Shown here: one piece after another, positions 1-18,134 of the stretch
Numbering within the stretch: the stretch's first letter is position 1
How the letters are laid out: each line of letters opens with the position of its first letter
Assembly: GCF_036320965.1 (NCBI RefSeq)
Contig: NC_092241.1
Location: forward strand, 1,403,683-1,467,682
Direction: 5' to 3'
Origin: Panulirus ornatus
Taxonomy: Eukaryota; Arthropoda; Malacostraca; Decapoda; Palinuridae
DNA length: 64,000 nt
Notes under the pieces: model-generated
The model's database searches: none
What the model saw: only the letters and a program-made list of their open reading frames with translations
Told to the model about the DNA's origin: nothing
Translations under genes and position numbers: made by a program

Positions 1-1757
1 TAGTTTAAGTAATGATGAAATTGATATTTGTAAGGGTTTAGTGTATGCCAGTTTGTCAAAACCAGTGGAACCTAATTGCCCTAAAAGATTTATAAGAGCT
101 ATTAACACCTCAAAAAAAGACAGGGATATACATAACTAAAGCAGATAAGCTAACACTGTTGTGATTTTAGACTAAAGTAACTATTTATCTAAAATGAATG
201 GTCTTTTAAATGATGACACAACATATTCTGAACTAAGTAAAAATCCCTTAGAAGCAATTAATTCTCATTTCAATAAAGAAATGAAGTTGTTGTTGAAAGG
301 TAATAGTTCTCTAATCAAACATTTGTCATCTTTGTCCCCTTCAATGCCATATATGTATGGACTTATCAAAACACATAAACAGAATTTTCCAGCAAGACCT
401 ATAGTGAGTTCAGTAGGCTCCATCACATATAAATTGTCAAATGGTTAGTTTCTCTATTAAGCCATTTAGTGGGTAAGGTATCAAATTCTAATATCATAAA
501 CAATGTAGATTTAGTCAACAAGCTAAACAATATCAATGTTAATTTTGATTTCAAACTAGTTAGCTTTGATGCTTCCTCACTTCTCACTAAATTTCCAGTT
601 GATGACCTTTTACAATATTCATTTGATGTCTTGGATGATATTTATTTACCTGTTTCAAAGTCTGTTTTCATTGAACTGACACAATTGTGTATAAAAGACT
701 GTGTATTTCAATTCAATGGATATTATTATGCTAAAAAATTTGGTATGGCAATGGGTAACCTTCTTTCATCTGTACTAAGTAATCTTTATATGGATTTTTT
801 GTAACAAAATTACGAAAGGATATCTTACCTTCTAATGCAATTTGGTTTAGGTATGTAGATGATGTTCTTTGTGTTTGGCCAACAGATGAAAATTTACAAC
901 TATTTCTCCCCTTACTTAACAATTTAGTACCTTCCATCAAATTTACTGTAGAAAATGAAAATAATGGTATGTTACCATTTTTAGATTGCATGATCCATAG
1001 ACAAGGAAACAAGTTTAAGTTTAGCACATACAGAAAACCCACCAATGCATGCTCATATATCCGTTATTACTCCTCTCAACATGGCAGAGTTAAATTATCA
1101 TCATTTCAATCTATGTTCCTTAGGGCATTACGTATTTGCATTCCAGAGTTCATTGATGATGAGTTTGAGAAGATATATTCCATTGGGTTTAAGTTAAAGT
1201 ACCCTAGATATTTTATTGATAAATCCCTTAAGTTAGCAAAGAAATCATTTTATAGAGTTGAGCCCAAACCTCCCATTAACACCAAGAATCTTTTAGTTCT
1301 CCCTTTTAATAATAATTTCACTTTGCTTCCCATGTTGCTTAAATCTTTTAATGTAAATGTTGCCTTTAGCAACAATAATACTATACAGAATATCTTAATC
1401 AGGAATTCACCAGAAAATTCTCTTGGTTGCATCTATAAAGTTCCTTGTGGAAACTATGATAAATTTTATGTTGGTCAGACTGGTAAGGATCTTTCTGTTA
1501 GACTTAAGCAACATAAATATCGTATAAGAACGGGACAGGAATCAAATGCCTTGTTTAATCATGTTAAAAACTATGATCATTGTATTGACTGGAGTAACGC
1601 CATCTCAGTTGTTAACTCTAACTCTATTACCAAGAGAAATATCATTGAATCTTCTATTATTAAATACACAAAGAATTATAATCTTAATATTAGTGATGGT
1701 CTGTACAAATTAGATAACTTTATTGTTGATAAGATTTGTAAAATGATAAGTTTATAA
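1..1757 (+). pseudogene. Penelope-like element, reverse transcriptase + GIY-YIG endonuclease (frameshifted)
   Basis: This is the 3' part of a Penelope-like retroelement, entering from the left edge. Coding sequence is seen in three blocks: about 120-448 (KADK-type N-terminal motif, then GLIKTHK and RPIVSS), 469-804 (motif SFDASS near 561, MAMGNLLSSVLSNLYMD near 745) and about 810-1757 (RYVDD near 849, PFLD, TYRKPT, then a GIY-YIG nuclease with IYKVPCG near 1427 and FYVGQTG near 1465). The order RT then GIY-YIG is diagnostic of canonical Penelope-like elements. At least two frameshifts and an in-frame stop after 445 show it is dead. The RT motif reads MGNLLSS where the family usually has MGSPLSP. 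The clade within Penelope-like elements was not resolved. Confidence 0.9.
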
Positions 1758-1931
1758 ACGCTCGTTGCATGTTTTGGACAATCACAAGTTTACCAAATGG
1801 CGTTCTAGCTTCGTCTCTTCGATGTATATCAACTGACTGTTACATTCCTGTCGTCTCCCCTGATGATGTGATTATTACACGAAAGTGCACTTGGGAACTT
1901 TTCGTGTTTCATTTTCCTCGTGGACTCATAG

Positions 1932-1933
<2 letters not shown>
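1758..1933 (+). mobile_element. Penelope-like element 3' untranslated region
   Basis: This non-coding stretch directly follows the nuclease stop codon and ends at a (TA)n array. Related sequence recurs on the minus strand at 51046-51245 and, cut by an assembly gap, at 20940-21043. The recurrence without the coding part shows that it is a mobile terminal region and not unique flank. It contains the hammerhead-like motif annotated separately. Confidence 0.75.
1856..1896 (+). ncRNA. Candidate hammerhead ribozyme in the Penelope-like 3' region
   Basis: The core boxes are present in the right order: CTGATGA at 1860-1866, a stem II hairpin at about 1867-1880 (TGTGA and TTACA, or GTG and CAC), then GAAA at 1881-1884. 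A very short stem III (A1884-T1891, G1885-C1890) follows, and stem I pairs TCCC 1856-1859 with GGGA 1893-1896. Cleavage would fall after T1892. Penelope-like elements are known to carry minimal type I hammerheads with tiny stem III, which fits. The possible extra T before the stem II GTG/CAC pairing and the CUU cleavage triplet are non-ideal. Activity is not shown. The minus-strand relative at 51046-51245 has CTGAAGA and is probably inactive. Confidence 0.6.

Positions 1934-2019
<86 letters not shown>
1934..2019. repeat. (TA)n microsatellite
   Basis: Near-pure TA array with one phase break at about 1991. It separates the Penelope 3' end from RTE copy A, whose first base follows immediately. 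Confidence 0.97.
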
Positions 2020-2022
<3 letters not shown>

Positions 2023-4425
2023 GGGTTTTCAGAAAAGAAGACTGAATGTTCGGGTGAAGAGGGTGGTGAGAGTAAGTGAGCTTGGGAAGGAGACTTGTGT
2101 GAGGAAGTACCAGGAGAGACTGAGTACAGAATGGAAAAAGGTGAGAACAATGGAAGTAAGGGGAGTGGGGGAGGAATGGGATGTATTTAGGGAATCAGTG
2201 ATGGATTGCGCAAAAGATGCTTGTGGCATGAGAGGAGTGGGAGGTGGGTTGATTAGAAAGGGTAGTGAGTGGTGGGATGAAGAAGTAAGAGTATTAGTGA
2301 AAGAGAAGAGAGAGGCATTTGGACGATTTTTTCAGGGAAAAAATGCAATTGAGTGGGAGATGTATAAAAGAAAGAGACAGGAGGTCAAGAGAAAGGTGCA
2401 AGAGGTGAAAAAGAGGGCAAATGAGAGTTGGGGTGAGAGAGTATCATTAAATTTTAGGGAGAATAAAAAGATGTTCTGGAAGGAGGTAAATAAAGTGCGT
2501 AAGACAAGGGAGCAAATGGGAACTTCAGTAAAGGGCGCAAATGGGGAGGTGATAACAAGTAGTGGTGATGTGAGAAGGAGATGGAGTGAGTATTTTGAAG
2601 GTTTGTTGAATGTGTTTGATGATAGAGTGGCAGATATAGGGTGTTTTGGTCGAGGTGGTGTGCAAAGTGAGAGGGTTAGGGAAAATGATTTGGTAAACAG
2701 AGAAGAGGTAGTAAAAGCTTTGCGGAAGATGAAAGCCGGCAAGGCAGCAGGTTTGGATGGTCTTGAAGTGGAATTTATTAAAAAAGGGGTGACCTTATTA
2801 TTGACTGGTTGGTAAGGTTATTTAATGTATGTATGACTCATGGTGAGGTGCCTGAGGATTGGCGGAATGCGTGCATTGTGCCATTGTACAAAGGCAAAGG
2901 GGATAAGAGTGAGTGCTCAAATTACAGAGGTATAAGTTTGTTGAGTATTCCTGGTAAATTATATGGGAGGGTATTGAGTGAGAGGGTGAAGGCATGTACA
3001 GAGCATCAGATTGGGGAAGAGCAGTGTGGTTTCAGAAGTTGTAGAGGATGTGTGGATCAGGTGTTTGCTTTGAAAAATGTATGTGAGAAATACTTAGAAA
3101 AACAAATGGATTTATATGTAGCATTTATGGATCTGGAGAAGGCATATGATAGAGTTGATAGAGATGCTCTGTGGAAGGTATTAAGAATATATGGTGTGGG
3201 AGGCAAGTTGTTAGAAGCAGTGAAAAGTTTTCATCGAGGATGTAAGGCATTTGTACGTGTAGGAAGAGAGGAAAGTGATTGGTTCTCAGTAAATGTAGGT
3301 TTGCGGCAGGGGTGGGTGATGTCTCCATGGTTGTTTGATTTGTTTATGGATGGGGTTGTAAGGGAGGTGAATGCAAGATCTTTGGATAGGGGGGCAAGTA
3401 TGAAGTCTGTTCGGGATGAGAGAGCTTGGGAAGTGAGTCAGTTGTTGTTCGCTGATGATACAGCGCTGGTGGCTGATTCATGTGAGAAACTGCAGAAGCT
3501 GGTGACTGAGTTTGGTAAAGTGTGTGAAAGAAGAAAGTTAAGAGTAAATGTGAATAAGAGCAAGGTAATTAGGTACAGTAGGGTTGAGGGTCAAGTCAAT
3601 TGGGAGGTAAGTTTGAATGGAGAAAAACTGGAGGATGTAAAGTGTTTTAGATATCTGGGTGTGGATCTGGCAGCGGATGGAACCATGGAAGCGGAAGTGG
3701 ATCATAGGGTGGGGGAGGGGGCGAAAATCCTGCGAGCCTTGAAGAATGTGTGGAAGTCGAGAACATTATCTCGGAAAGCAAAAATGGGTATGTTTGAAGG
3801 AATAGTGGTTCCAACAATGTTGTATGGTTGCGAAGCGTGGGCTATGGATATAGTTGTGCGCAGGAGGATGGATGTGCTGGAAATGAGATGTTTGAGGACA
3901 ATGTGTGGTGTGAGGTGGTTTGATCGAGTAAGTACCGTAAGGGTAAGAGAGATGTGTGGAAATAAAAAGAGCGTGGTTGAGAGAGCAGAAGAGGGTGTTT
4001 TGAAATGGTTTGGGCACATGGAGAGAATGAGTGAGGAAAGATTGACCAAGAGGATATATGTGTCGGAGGTGGAGGGAACGAGGGGAAGTGGGAGACCAAA
4101 TTGGAGGTGGAAAGATGGAGTGAAAAAGATTTTGTGTGATCGGGGCCTGAACATGCAGGAGGGTGAAAGGAGGGCAAGGAATAGAGTGAATTGGATGGAT
4201 TTGGTATACCGGGTTGACGTGCTGTCAGTGGATTGAATCAGGGCATGTGAAGCGTCTGGGGTAAGCCATGGAAAGCTGTGTAGGTATGTATATTTGCGTG
4301 TGTGGACGTATGTATATACATGTGTATGGGGGTGGGTTGGGCCATTTCTTTCGTCTGTTTCCTTGCGCTACCTCGCAAAGGCGGGAGACAGCGACAAAGC
4401 AAAAAAAAAAAAATTTATATGTATA
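2020..4425 (+). mobile_element. RTE-clade retrotransposon, copy A (5'-truncated, short 3' UTR)
   Basis: Starts in the linker just after the endonuclease domain (MGFQKRR) at the edge of the TA array. The reading frame runs to about 2815, then shifts and continues 2809-4236; the break lies near 2785, where two bases are missing compared with sister copies. RT hallmarks are visible: [44 protein letters not shown] and [10 protein letters not shown], then a C-terminal region with YGCEAWAMD and GRPNWRWKDGVKKIL. One G is missing at the usual stop, so the frame reads on to 4236. The 3' UTR is the deleted short form and ends in CTCGC-AAAG-GCGGG (4372-4385) plus poly-A. GW replaces GC in the MSP motif, another sign of decay. 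Confidence 0.92.
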
Positions 4426-7989
<3,564 letters not shown>

Positions 7990-8005
7990 CATATATGTAT
8001 ATATT

Positions 8006-11770
<3,765 letters not shown>

Positions 11771-12639
11771 TGTGTTCATTATTTTAGCTGTTCATACTTT
11801 TTTATATTCATCAACATATATACGTTCCTTTTACATGTATCAATAGATTGTCTTGTCGTTTGGTAGATATTTTGGTTTAATGATCTTTGCCTGTTAACAG
11901 CCAGGAAATGCAACGAAACTCATTCACGCTTACCTGTTAGAGAGAAGACCGTGGTATGATAAGGTATTGTGCCAGGCAGGAACATTGCCCATGTATCGAA
12001 AAAAAATCAAGTTCTGGGCAAGACCAGATAGAGGGCTGGGTTAATGTGTGAGTTCGTGCCAACCATAAACCTAAAGAGTCTAACAGTGACAACATAGATA
12101 TGACAAGAGGTGACATGGTGAATCTAACGCTGAGATGAATTATCTATTCAAAAAAAGAATAAACTTGGTAGGTCTAACAATTTTCAAATATATGATTATT
12201 CAGTGTTTCTATATGATGCATTAGTCGACTATTCATAATGTTTTTCTCTCTGACAATACACAAAGGTAATAAACATATGTCACTTTAAGGCAAGAATCTT
12301 AGGTCTAGCTTGCATCAACAAACGTAGTTGCTTTTCTAAACCTCTATCATATTGCCCCTCATTCTGTGCCTCTCGAGACAATTCACTTCTTGTTATCTTA
12401 ATCCGCCTTTATAATGATATTAGAGGAAATTATATACACTCTAATATAATGATAACCAAAATTATACGGCATGATCTCAGTGAGGTATGGCTAATGCTAG
12501 ATATAGTTCTAATATTAACTTTTCTTTCTTGCTATTAACGTTCACAGACACAAAGTTCTCTGTTAGTGTTATTACGTACAGTGATACACTTCTGTCTTGG
12601 CTTTATACCTGTACTAATGATTACATCCAAAGCCTTTTC
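11771..12639. other. No gene recognised
   Basis: AT-rich unique-looking DNA with no long open frame, no splice-flanked exon and no repeat that I could match elsewhere in the window. Confidence 0.5.
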
Positions 12640-12962
12640 TTGCCTTGATTTTTCTATCTCTATATCGTTTAGTTGATAATTTACCACTTATCTTTAGCCT
12701 TTGTCTTGCAGAGAATATCTCCCAGCAGGCGCCTGATCGTTCGTTCTGAGCAGCAAGTGTTCCTCGAAATTTCATATATACCAACATTTTCTTGCTCCCA
12801 GGCGAGACTTCGGGCTTTCTTCTCCTTAGAAATGTAAGAGCCAATTATCTTGAAGCACATGTGGAAGAAATACAGCATCAGAAGCAGATTTTTTCCAAAA
12901 TGTAGAGTCAGCCAAGAATGAAGACAGTGTGAGGCAAACTGAGACGGGTTGCCGGTGCTCAT
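12640..12962 (-). pseudogene. Possible Tc1/mariner-type transposase N-terminus (helix-turn-helix remnant)
   Basis: The minus-strand frame from 12962 contains KKARSLAWEQENVGIYEISR followed by a CSERTIRRLL segment (about 12700-12835). This resembles the N-terminal helix-turn-helix of Tc1/mariner transposases (WExG...EISRxxxxSERTVRRLL). The frame then breaks, and a second frame continues with basic residues down to about 12640. No DDE catalytic region is present. The match is short, so a chance likeness cannot be excluded. Confidence 0.35.
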
Positions 12963-13316
12963 ACTGTTAGAAACACTAGTCTCAGTGACCAGATGTATGA
13001 CAATTTTTCCCTGAGAGTGTCATATGCTTGTATCCATAGTATTGGGGGGTGAACAAGTTCTTTTTTTTTGCGGTCACAAAAAGATGTGCCGTCCAGGGTT
13101 TTTACAATTTATCTTCTTGTTCTTCAAGTTCATTAAGATTTCTGTTAAAAGAAAATATCAAAGAATACATCATGATATGTACACACAAAATCAAGGCATT
13201 TGTAAAAGATACATCGTCATGTTGGAGTTGTTAGTCCTCATTGTTTGGCTTTTCATGCATATCTGCACCCTGTGTTCCAGGAACTGACGTCATGGGATGT
13301 AATTTTGACAAAAATC
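12963..13316. other. No gene recognised
   Basis: Only short chance frames, one T-run near 13060 and no recognisable repeat. It leads directly into the 25-bp minisatellite. Confidence 0.5.
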
Positions 13317-14291
13317 CATTCAGAGGATGAAAGTTATCATACATTCAGAGGATGAAAGTTATCATACATTCAGAGGATGAAAGTTATCATACATTCAGAG
13401 GATGAAAGTTATCATACATTCAGAGGATGAAAGTTATCATACATTCAGAGGATGAAAGTTATCATACATTCAGAGGATGAAAGTTATCATACATTCAGAG
13501 GATGAAAGTTATCATACATTCAGAGGATGAAAGTTATCATACATTCAGAGGATGAAAGTTATCATACATTCAGAGGATGAAAGTTATCATACATTCAGAG
13601 GATGAAAGTTATCATACATTCAGAGGATGAAAGTTATCATACATTCAGAGGATGAAAGTTATCATACATTCAGAGATGAAAGTTATCATACATTCAGAGG
13701 AATGAAAGTTATCATACATTCAGAGGATGAAAGTTATCATACATTCAGAGGATGAAAGTTATCATACATTCAGAGGATGAAAGTTATCATACATTCAGAG
13801 GATGAAAGTTATCATACATTCAGAGGATGAAAGTTATCATACATTCAGAGGATGAAAGTTATCATACATTCAGAGGATGAAAGTTATCATACATTCAGAG
13901 GATGAAAGTTATCATACATTCAGAGGATGAAAGTTATCATACATTCAGAGGATGAAAGTTATCATACATTCAGAGGATGAAAGTTATCATACATTCAGAG
14001 GATGAAAGTTATCATATATTCAGAGGATGAAAGTTATCATACATTCAGAGGATGAAAGTTATCATACATTCAGAGGATGAAAGTTATCATACATTCAGAG
14101 GATGAAAGTTATCATACATTCAGAGGATGAAAGTTATCATACATTCAGAGGATGAAAGTTATCATACATTCAGAGAATGAAAGTTATCATACATTCAGAG
14201 GATGAAAGTTATCATACATTCAGAGGATGAAAGTTATCATACATTCAGAGGATGAAAGTTATCATACATTCAGAGGATGAAAGTTATCATA
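13317..14291. repeat. 25-bp minisatellite, 39 units
   Basis: The unit CATTCAGAGGATGAAAGTT plus ATCATA is repeated with almost no variation over exactly 975 bp. Departures are one unit of 24 bp (CAGAGATGAAAG, near 13671) followed immediately by one of 26 bp (CAGAGGAATG, near 13695), a C-to-T change near 14015 and a G-to-A change near 14175. There are no spacers between units and no associated genes. Confidence 0.98.
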
Positions 14292-14769
14292 TATAATCTT
14301 TGAAAATCAATTATTGATTCTTGCATTAAGTAACTGTGTAATTCATTACTGCAAAACTAAACCATCACATAAGAAAGACTAGGGCTCAGCCAAGGGTCTA
14401 CATGCTTGAACAACGCAATACTTTCTTATTAGCTTGATTTGTGTCCAGGTCCAGGTGGTTACAAATAAGATTTTGAATATCTTTTTTTTTCGTTTCTTTA
14501 CGAAATGTACCAATTTAAGAGGTGAGAAACTTGGGAGAAATATTGATGGGTGCTTTGGAATGCGATGATGAAGACAAGAAACAGAAAAGAAAAGATATAT
14601 ATAGGAGGTCATTAAAGTATGGTGCTCAACCCAGATCCTGTTTTATGGTCGTCTGTTGGACCTTTTATCATTGTTACATATGTTCGTCAGCTCGCAACCT
14701 GGCACGGGTCCTTGTCTTATGAAGACCTCTTCTCTGGCTGTAAGAATATTGTAAAGTTTTTCATAGTTG
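14292..14769. other. No gene recognised
   Basis: Unique-looking AT-rich DNA. Open frames of 66-77 codons on either strand have no recognisable domain, initiation context or splice flanks. Confidence 0.5.
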
Positions 14770-14855
14770 AGTTGGTTGGTTTGTTGTTTGGGCTCTAGGC
14801 CTATCAACTGCCAGGGTCATTAAGGCTGTCAACTTAAGCTACAACATCCACCAAC
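14770..14855 (-). mobile_element. 3' end of an I/Jockey-type LINE (fragment)
   Basis: On the minus strand, TTAATGACCCTGGCAGTTGATAGG...AGCCCAAACAACAAACCAACC matches in layout the 3' terminus of the LINE ending at 38682 (CTAACGACCTTCACC...CATAGGTCGATGG...AACCCAACAAACAACAAC). Both finish in AAC-rich tails. Only the terminal tens of bases are present, as expected of a severely 5'-truncated insertion. Confidence 0.45.
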
Positions 14856-15423
14856 CGAAAAATCTTTAACACCTTCTTCATGTGTTAAAGATAATTCTAA
14901 GATCACATACACTGTAACTATGTATGTAGCCCATGAGGTAGGTTAGGAGGACATTTGAGGAGGATGAGGAATGTATCTAAAGTCACTCATGATTCAAAAT
15001 CATGCTTTGTAAACCTACATATACGGTCGTGCATTTTTCATATTTCTATAAATGGAGAAAATATCTATATTTGCAAGTTGTTCACTCAAAGTTATATTTG
15101 GAACATAATTCATGATGAAAGGAAAGTGATCGAAAGTTTCCTTATCTTTACAGTCATGCTTGGGAACTAGTTCATCTATTCGATGCGCTACTGTTAGTTA
15201 GATTTAGTAAAAGTCCAGGAGTCTATATTTGGCGACACCAGCGAAAATGTGTGAATATCTTTACCTAATTACGATTTCTGTTGATGATGCAGACGATTAT
15301 TTTCCCACTATTTTCATGTGAAATTAGAAATCAAAGTACACTGAACAGAAAGTACATTGCTCATATTAACTTACTGTGCACCTTTTATTTTCCACTTTTC
15401 CTTCTTTTTTTTTTTTGCCTCAC

Positions 15424-15428
<5 letters not shown>
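14856..15428. other. No gene recognised
   Basis: No repeat or coding signal that I can support. A pyrimidine-rich stretch from about 15385 leads into the (CT)n tract. Confidence 0.5.

Positions 15429-15502
<74 letters not shown>
15429..15502. repeat. (CT)n microsatellite
   Basis: About 37 uninterrupted CT units; polypyrimidine on the plus strand. Confidence 0.98.
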
Positions 15503-15504
<2 letters not shown>

Positions 15505-16219
15505 CATAACCGAAGCACAAGCACCGGGACCAGCCATGTTTAGAAATGGAATAAAAATTGTACATTATGGTATTAGAGAGTCAGGCACCAATATTCTTTT
15601 CATTTAACTTCTTGCCGTATATAGGTGTGTATTTCTATACCGAGGTTTGTCATGCTATACCTATACGTGTCTTCCCATACACACACATATATCAAATCTT
15701 TTCAGTGTATACATCATGCAGTTATGTTATCCACAAGTCAGTACATGAACACTTCATACATGTGTTATTTGTTGGTATTTTGCTTCACGTGTCTGGCTGC
15801 TGGACACGGATGGCAAGAACATGAGGAATATTTCTGGACGCCTTTTGGTACTAATTGTATGTCTGTAAAGACAGTCTTCACGATGCTGAATTTCTGTATG
15901 ATAAGTGGTCAACAAAGATTTTGTCCCTGGGAATATAATGTTTCTTATGTAATTTTGCTCCACGCTAGATCCAAATATTTTTCAGAATATGGTAATTTTG
16001 CTTCAGCATACTCACATTTCAATACGTACAGTTTATATGTACCAATGCTCTACGGAACATGTGAAACAAAGAGTTTAACAAACACAGCTATTTCCATTGA
16101 CTGTGAAGTGCAATAGGGCCTCCAGAAACACGAATGGAAACACTGTGACATTCAAACAGTGGCCACTCCTGATACCAGTTTTCTGTCAGTTGCAGGCTAG
16201 AACTCAATATGTAAACAGC
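15503..16219. other. No gene recognised
   Basis: Open frames reach 163 codons (15625-16116), but the composition is AT-rich with many Tyr, Ser and His codons. I see no domain, splice signal or conserved motif, so I do not call a gene. Confidence 0.45.
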
Positions 16220-17640
16220 CTTTCTACTCTACCGACAGATTGTGCTTTTGTGTATTCAGGTGTTGTGCTGATACCCCATCCGCCATCATGACACTGAGAA
16301 ACTGTGTAAATAGTCTGTATTCTTTCTTTCATACTCCTCATTAAGAATATGCTATGAGCATTACTTTGGTTATAAAGTGGGTGACCAGGATGAAAGTTGA
16401 GACCACCTATATTTGCTGTGTCACATGTGTCAGGCTTACCACAGCATGGACAAAGGTTCACGCCGTGTGCCTTTTGCCATTTCTATGGTTTGTAGAGAAC
16501 CCACAGATCACTTTCGGATTGCTACTTCTGCCAGACAAATATATATGGTATAACGTCAGAATCCAAACATACTGTTAGAAATCCTAATGTACCTGTCTCC
16601 TGTGAGGCCAGTACCTCAAAGTTAGGATTGCTTGTGCCAGAGCCTCCAAGAAACATGATATTGAGTCTAATGATGAGAAAGTAGATCAAGTAGAGGAAAA
16701 TATGGATCCAACGTTTGAAGCAAACTGTTCTTCAAGGGAACCACATTTGCTGAGTCAAGGGATCTTATTGATCTCGTCTGCAATTAAATTTGTCTTGAAA
16801 GCAAGACGAACTTTGGGTTTGTTCTGATCGTGATCACCATGCAGTTTTCAAAGAATTTTTTTCTCCCTTAAAGATAGTCTGGTGTTTTGTAATGATGTTC
16901 GTTCTGTTATGGAGGCACTTGGCCACGTATAGAACACAGAAGAGTGGCGCTTGTTTATTGACTCATCAAAAGTAAGCTTGAAAGTGGTTCCACTCAACAA
17001 TGGAAACAAGTTCCTCTCCGTTCCTCTGGCTCATGTAGCTAACATGAAGGAATCGTATAATAATATGACGCTTCTTTTGGATAAGATTAAGTGTATGAAC
17101 TTTAAGTGAGACATATGTAGTGGCCTAAAGGTTGTGGCACTTTTGCTCGGAATAGATTCCTGTTGCGCGAAGTTCTGTTGTTTCCTCTGTGAGTGGAACA
17201 GCCGGGACAAGAAAATCACTATATTAAAAAAGTGTAGCCAAAACGAACATCACCGACTCTGTTGAAGAAAAATATCATCAGTCTTCTTGTTGTTGATCAT
17301 GAGAACATTTATCTATCTCCTATCCACATTAAGCTCGGCTTGATGAAGAACTTCCTCAAAGATATGGATAAAACTGACCATGGATTCACATATTTCAGGA
17401 ATAAATTCCCCAAAATCAGTGATGCAAAAACCAAGGAGGGTATTATTATATGACCATAAATCAGGGAACTGCTGTGAGATGAAAACTTTGATGAGGATAT
17501 AAATGAAGTTGAAAAAACTGCATTGCTGTCATTTAAGAGACTCTGCAGAAGATTTTTAGGGTAATCACATATCAACACACTGCTGTAATGATGTAAAAGA
17601 CCGATTCACCTCAAATAAAGCCCTGGCATGCAATATGAGT
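16220..17640 (+). pseudogene. Decayed copy of an uncharacterised multicopy, transposon-like gene
   Basis: Reading across frames gives a recognisable order of motifs: YFGYKVGDQDESW, a CVTC segment, KGSRRVPFAI, CREPTDH and RPVPQS with VPEPP (about 16330-16655), then VFKEFFS, SLVFCNDV, WRLFIDSSKVSLKVV, GNKF, PLAHVANMKESY, LKVVALLLGI, CCFLCEWNSRDK, HIKLGLMKNF, FRNKFPKISDAKTKEGI and NKALACNMSL (about 16840-17640). I recognise this motif order from proteins seen in many arthropod and cnidarian genomes annotated only as uncharacterised; I know no established family name. Stops and frameshifts occur throughout. The CxxC clusters suggest zinc binding and the multicopy habit suggests transposon linkage; both are inference. 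Confidence 0.6.
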
Positions 17641-17681
17641 CTCAGTCACTTTTTGGACTCGCAGTTCGACATCTTCACCTT

Positions 17682-17822
17682 GCTCACCAATGTGAGACGA
17701 AGGGTATTCCAGTACTTAGTATTCGAATAGTTATTTCCTATTACCCAGGCCCAAGCCAAGGGGTTAACATTCCTGCCTTTTGCACAAGGGTCCCGGGTTC
17801 GATCCTGGCTGCTGAAGGTTTC

Positions 17823-17825
<3 letters not shown>
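17682..17825 (+). repeat. tRNA-Gly-like dispersed repeat, copy 1
   Basis: Shares GTGAGACGAAGGGTATTC, TAGTATTCGAATAG and a tRNA-like module with the copies at 40684, 51371 and 56933. The B box GGGTTCGATCC is perfect (about 17792); the A box is decayed (AAGCCAAGGGGTTAAC). It ends in GGTTTCTAT and runs straight into (TA)n. Not a working tRNA gene. Confidence 0.7.

Positions 17826-17900
<75 letters not shown>
17826..17900. repeat. (TA)n-(GT)n compound microsatellite
   Basis: About 50 bp of TA followed by about 25 bp of GT, between the tRNA-like repeat and short element S4. Confidence 0.95.
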
Positions 17901-18134
17901 TTGTTTTCTTTCAAACTATTCGCCATTTCCCGTGTTAGCGAGGTAGCGTTAAGAACAGAGGACAGGGCCTTTCAGGGAATATCCTCTCCTGGCCCCCTTC
18001 TCCGTTCCTGCTTTTGCAGAATTAGAAAAAAAATAAGAAGGGAGGATTTCCAGCCCCCCCGCTCCCTCCCCTTTTAGTCGCCTTCTACGACACGCAGGGA
18101 ATACGTGAGAAGTATTCTTTCTCTCCTATCCCCT
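17901..18134 (-). mobile_element. Short RTE-related non-autonomous element, copy S4
   Basis: Full-length minus-strand copy. Its head (CTCCTATCCCCT on the plus strand) is fused directly to the 3' tail of RTE copy D, in the same orientation: on the minus strand, autonomous tail then short-element head with no spacer. Confidence 0.85.

Noticed and set aside
1769..2815. 348-codon frame as a novel gene
   Set aside because: Fusion of the Penelope 3' region, TA repeat and RTE linker with no biological continuity.
13317..14291. CRISPR array resemblance
   Set aside because: The 25-bp repeats are directly contiguous with no spacers, in a eukaryotic context without cas genes.
15281..15607. 108-codon frame with Leu-Ser repeats
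   Set aside because: Created by the (CT)n tract; the minus strand gives the matching Arg-Glu artefact.
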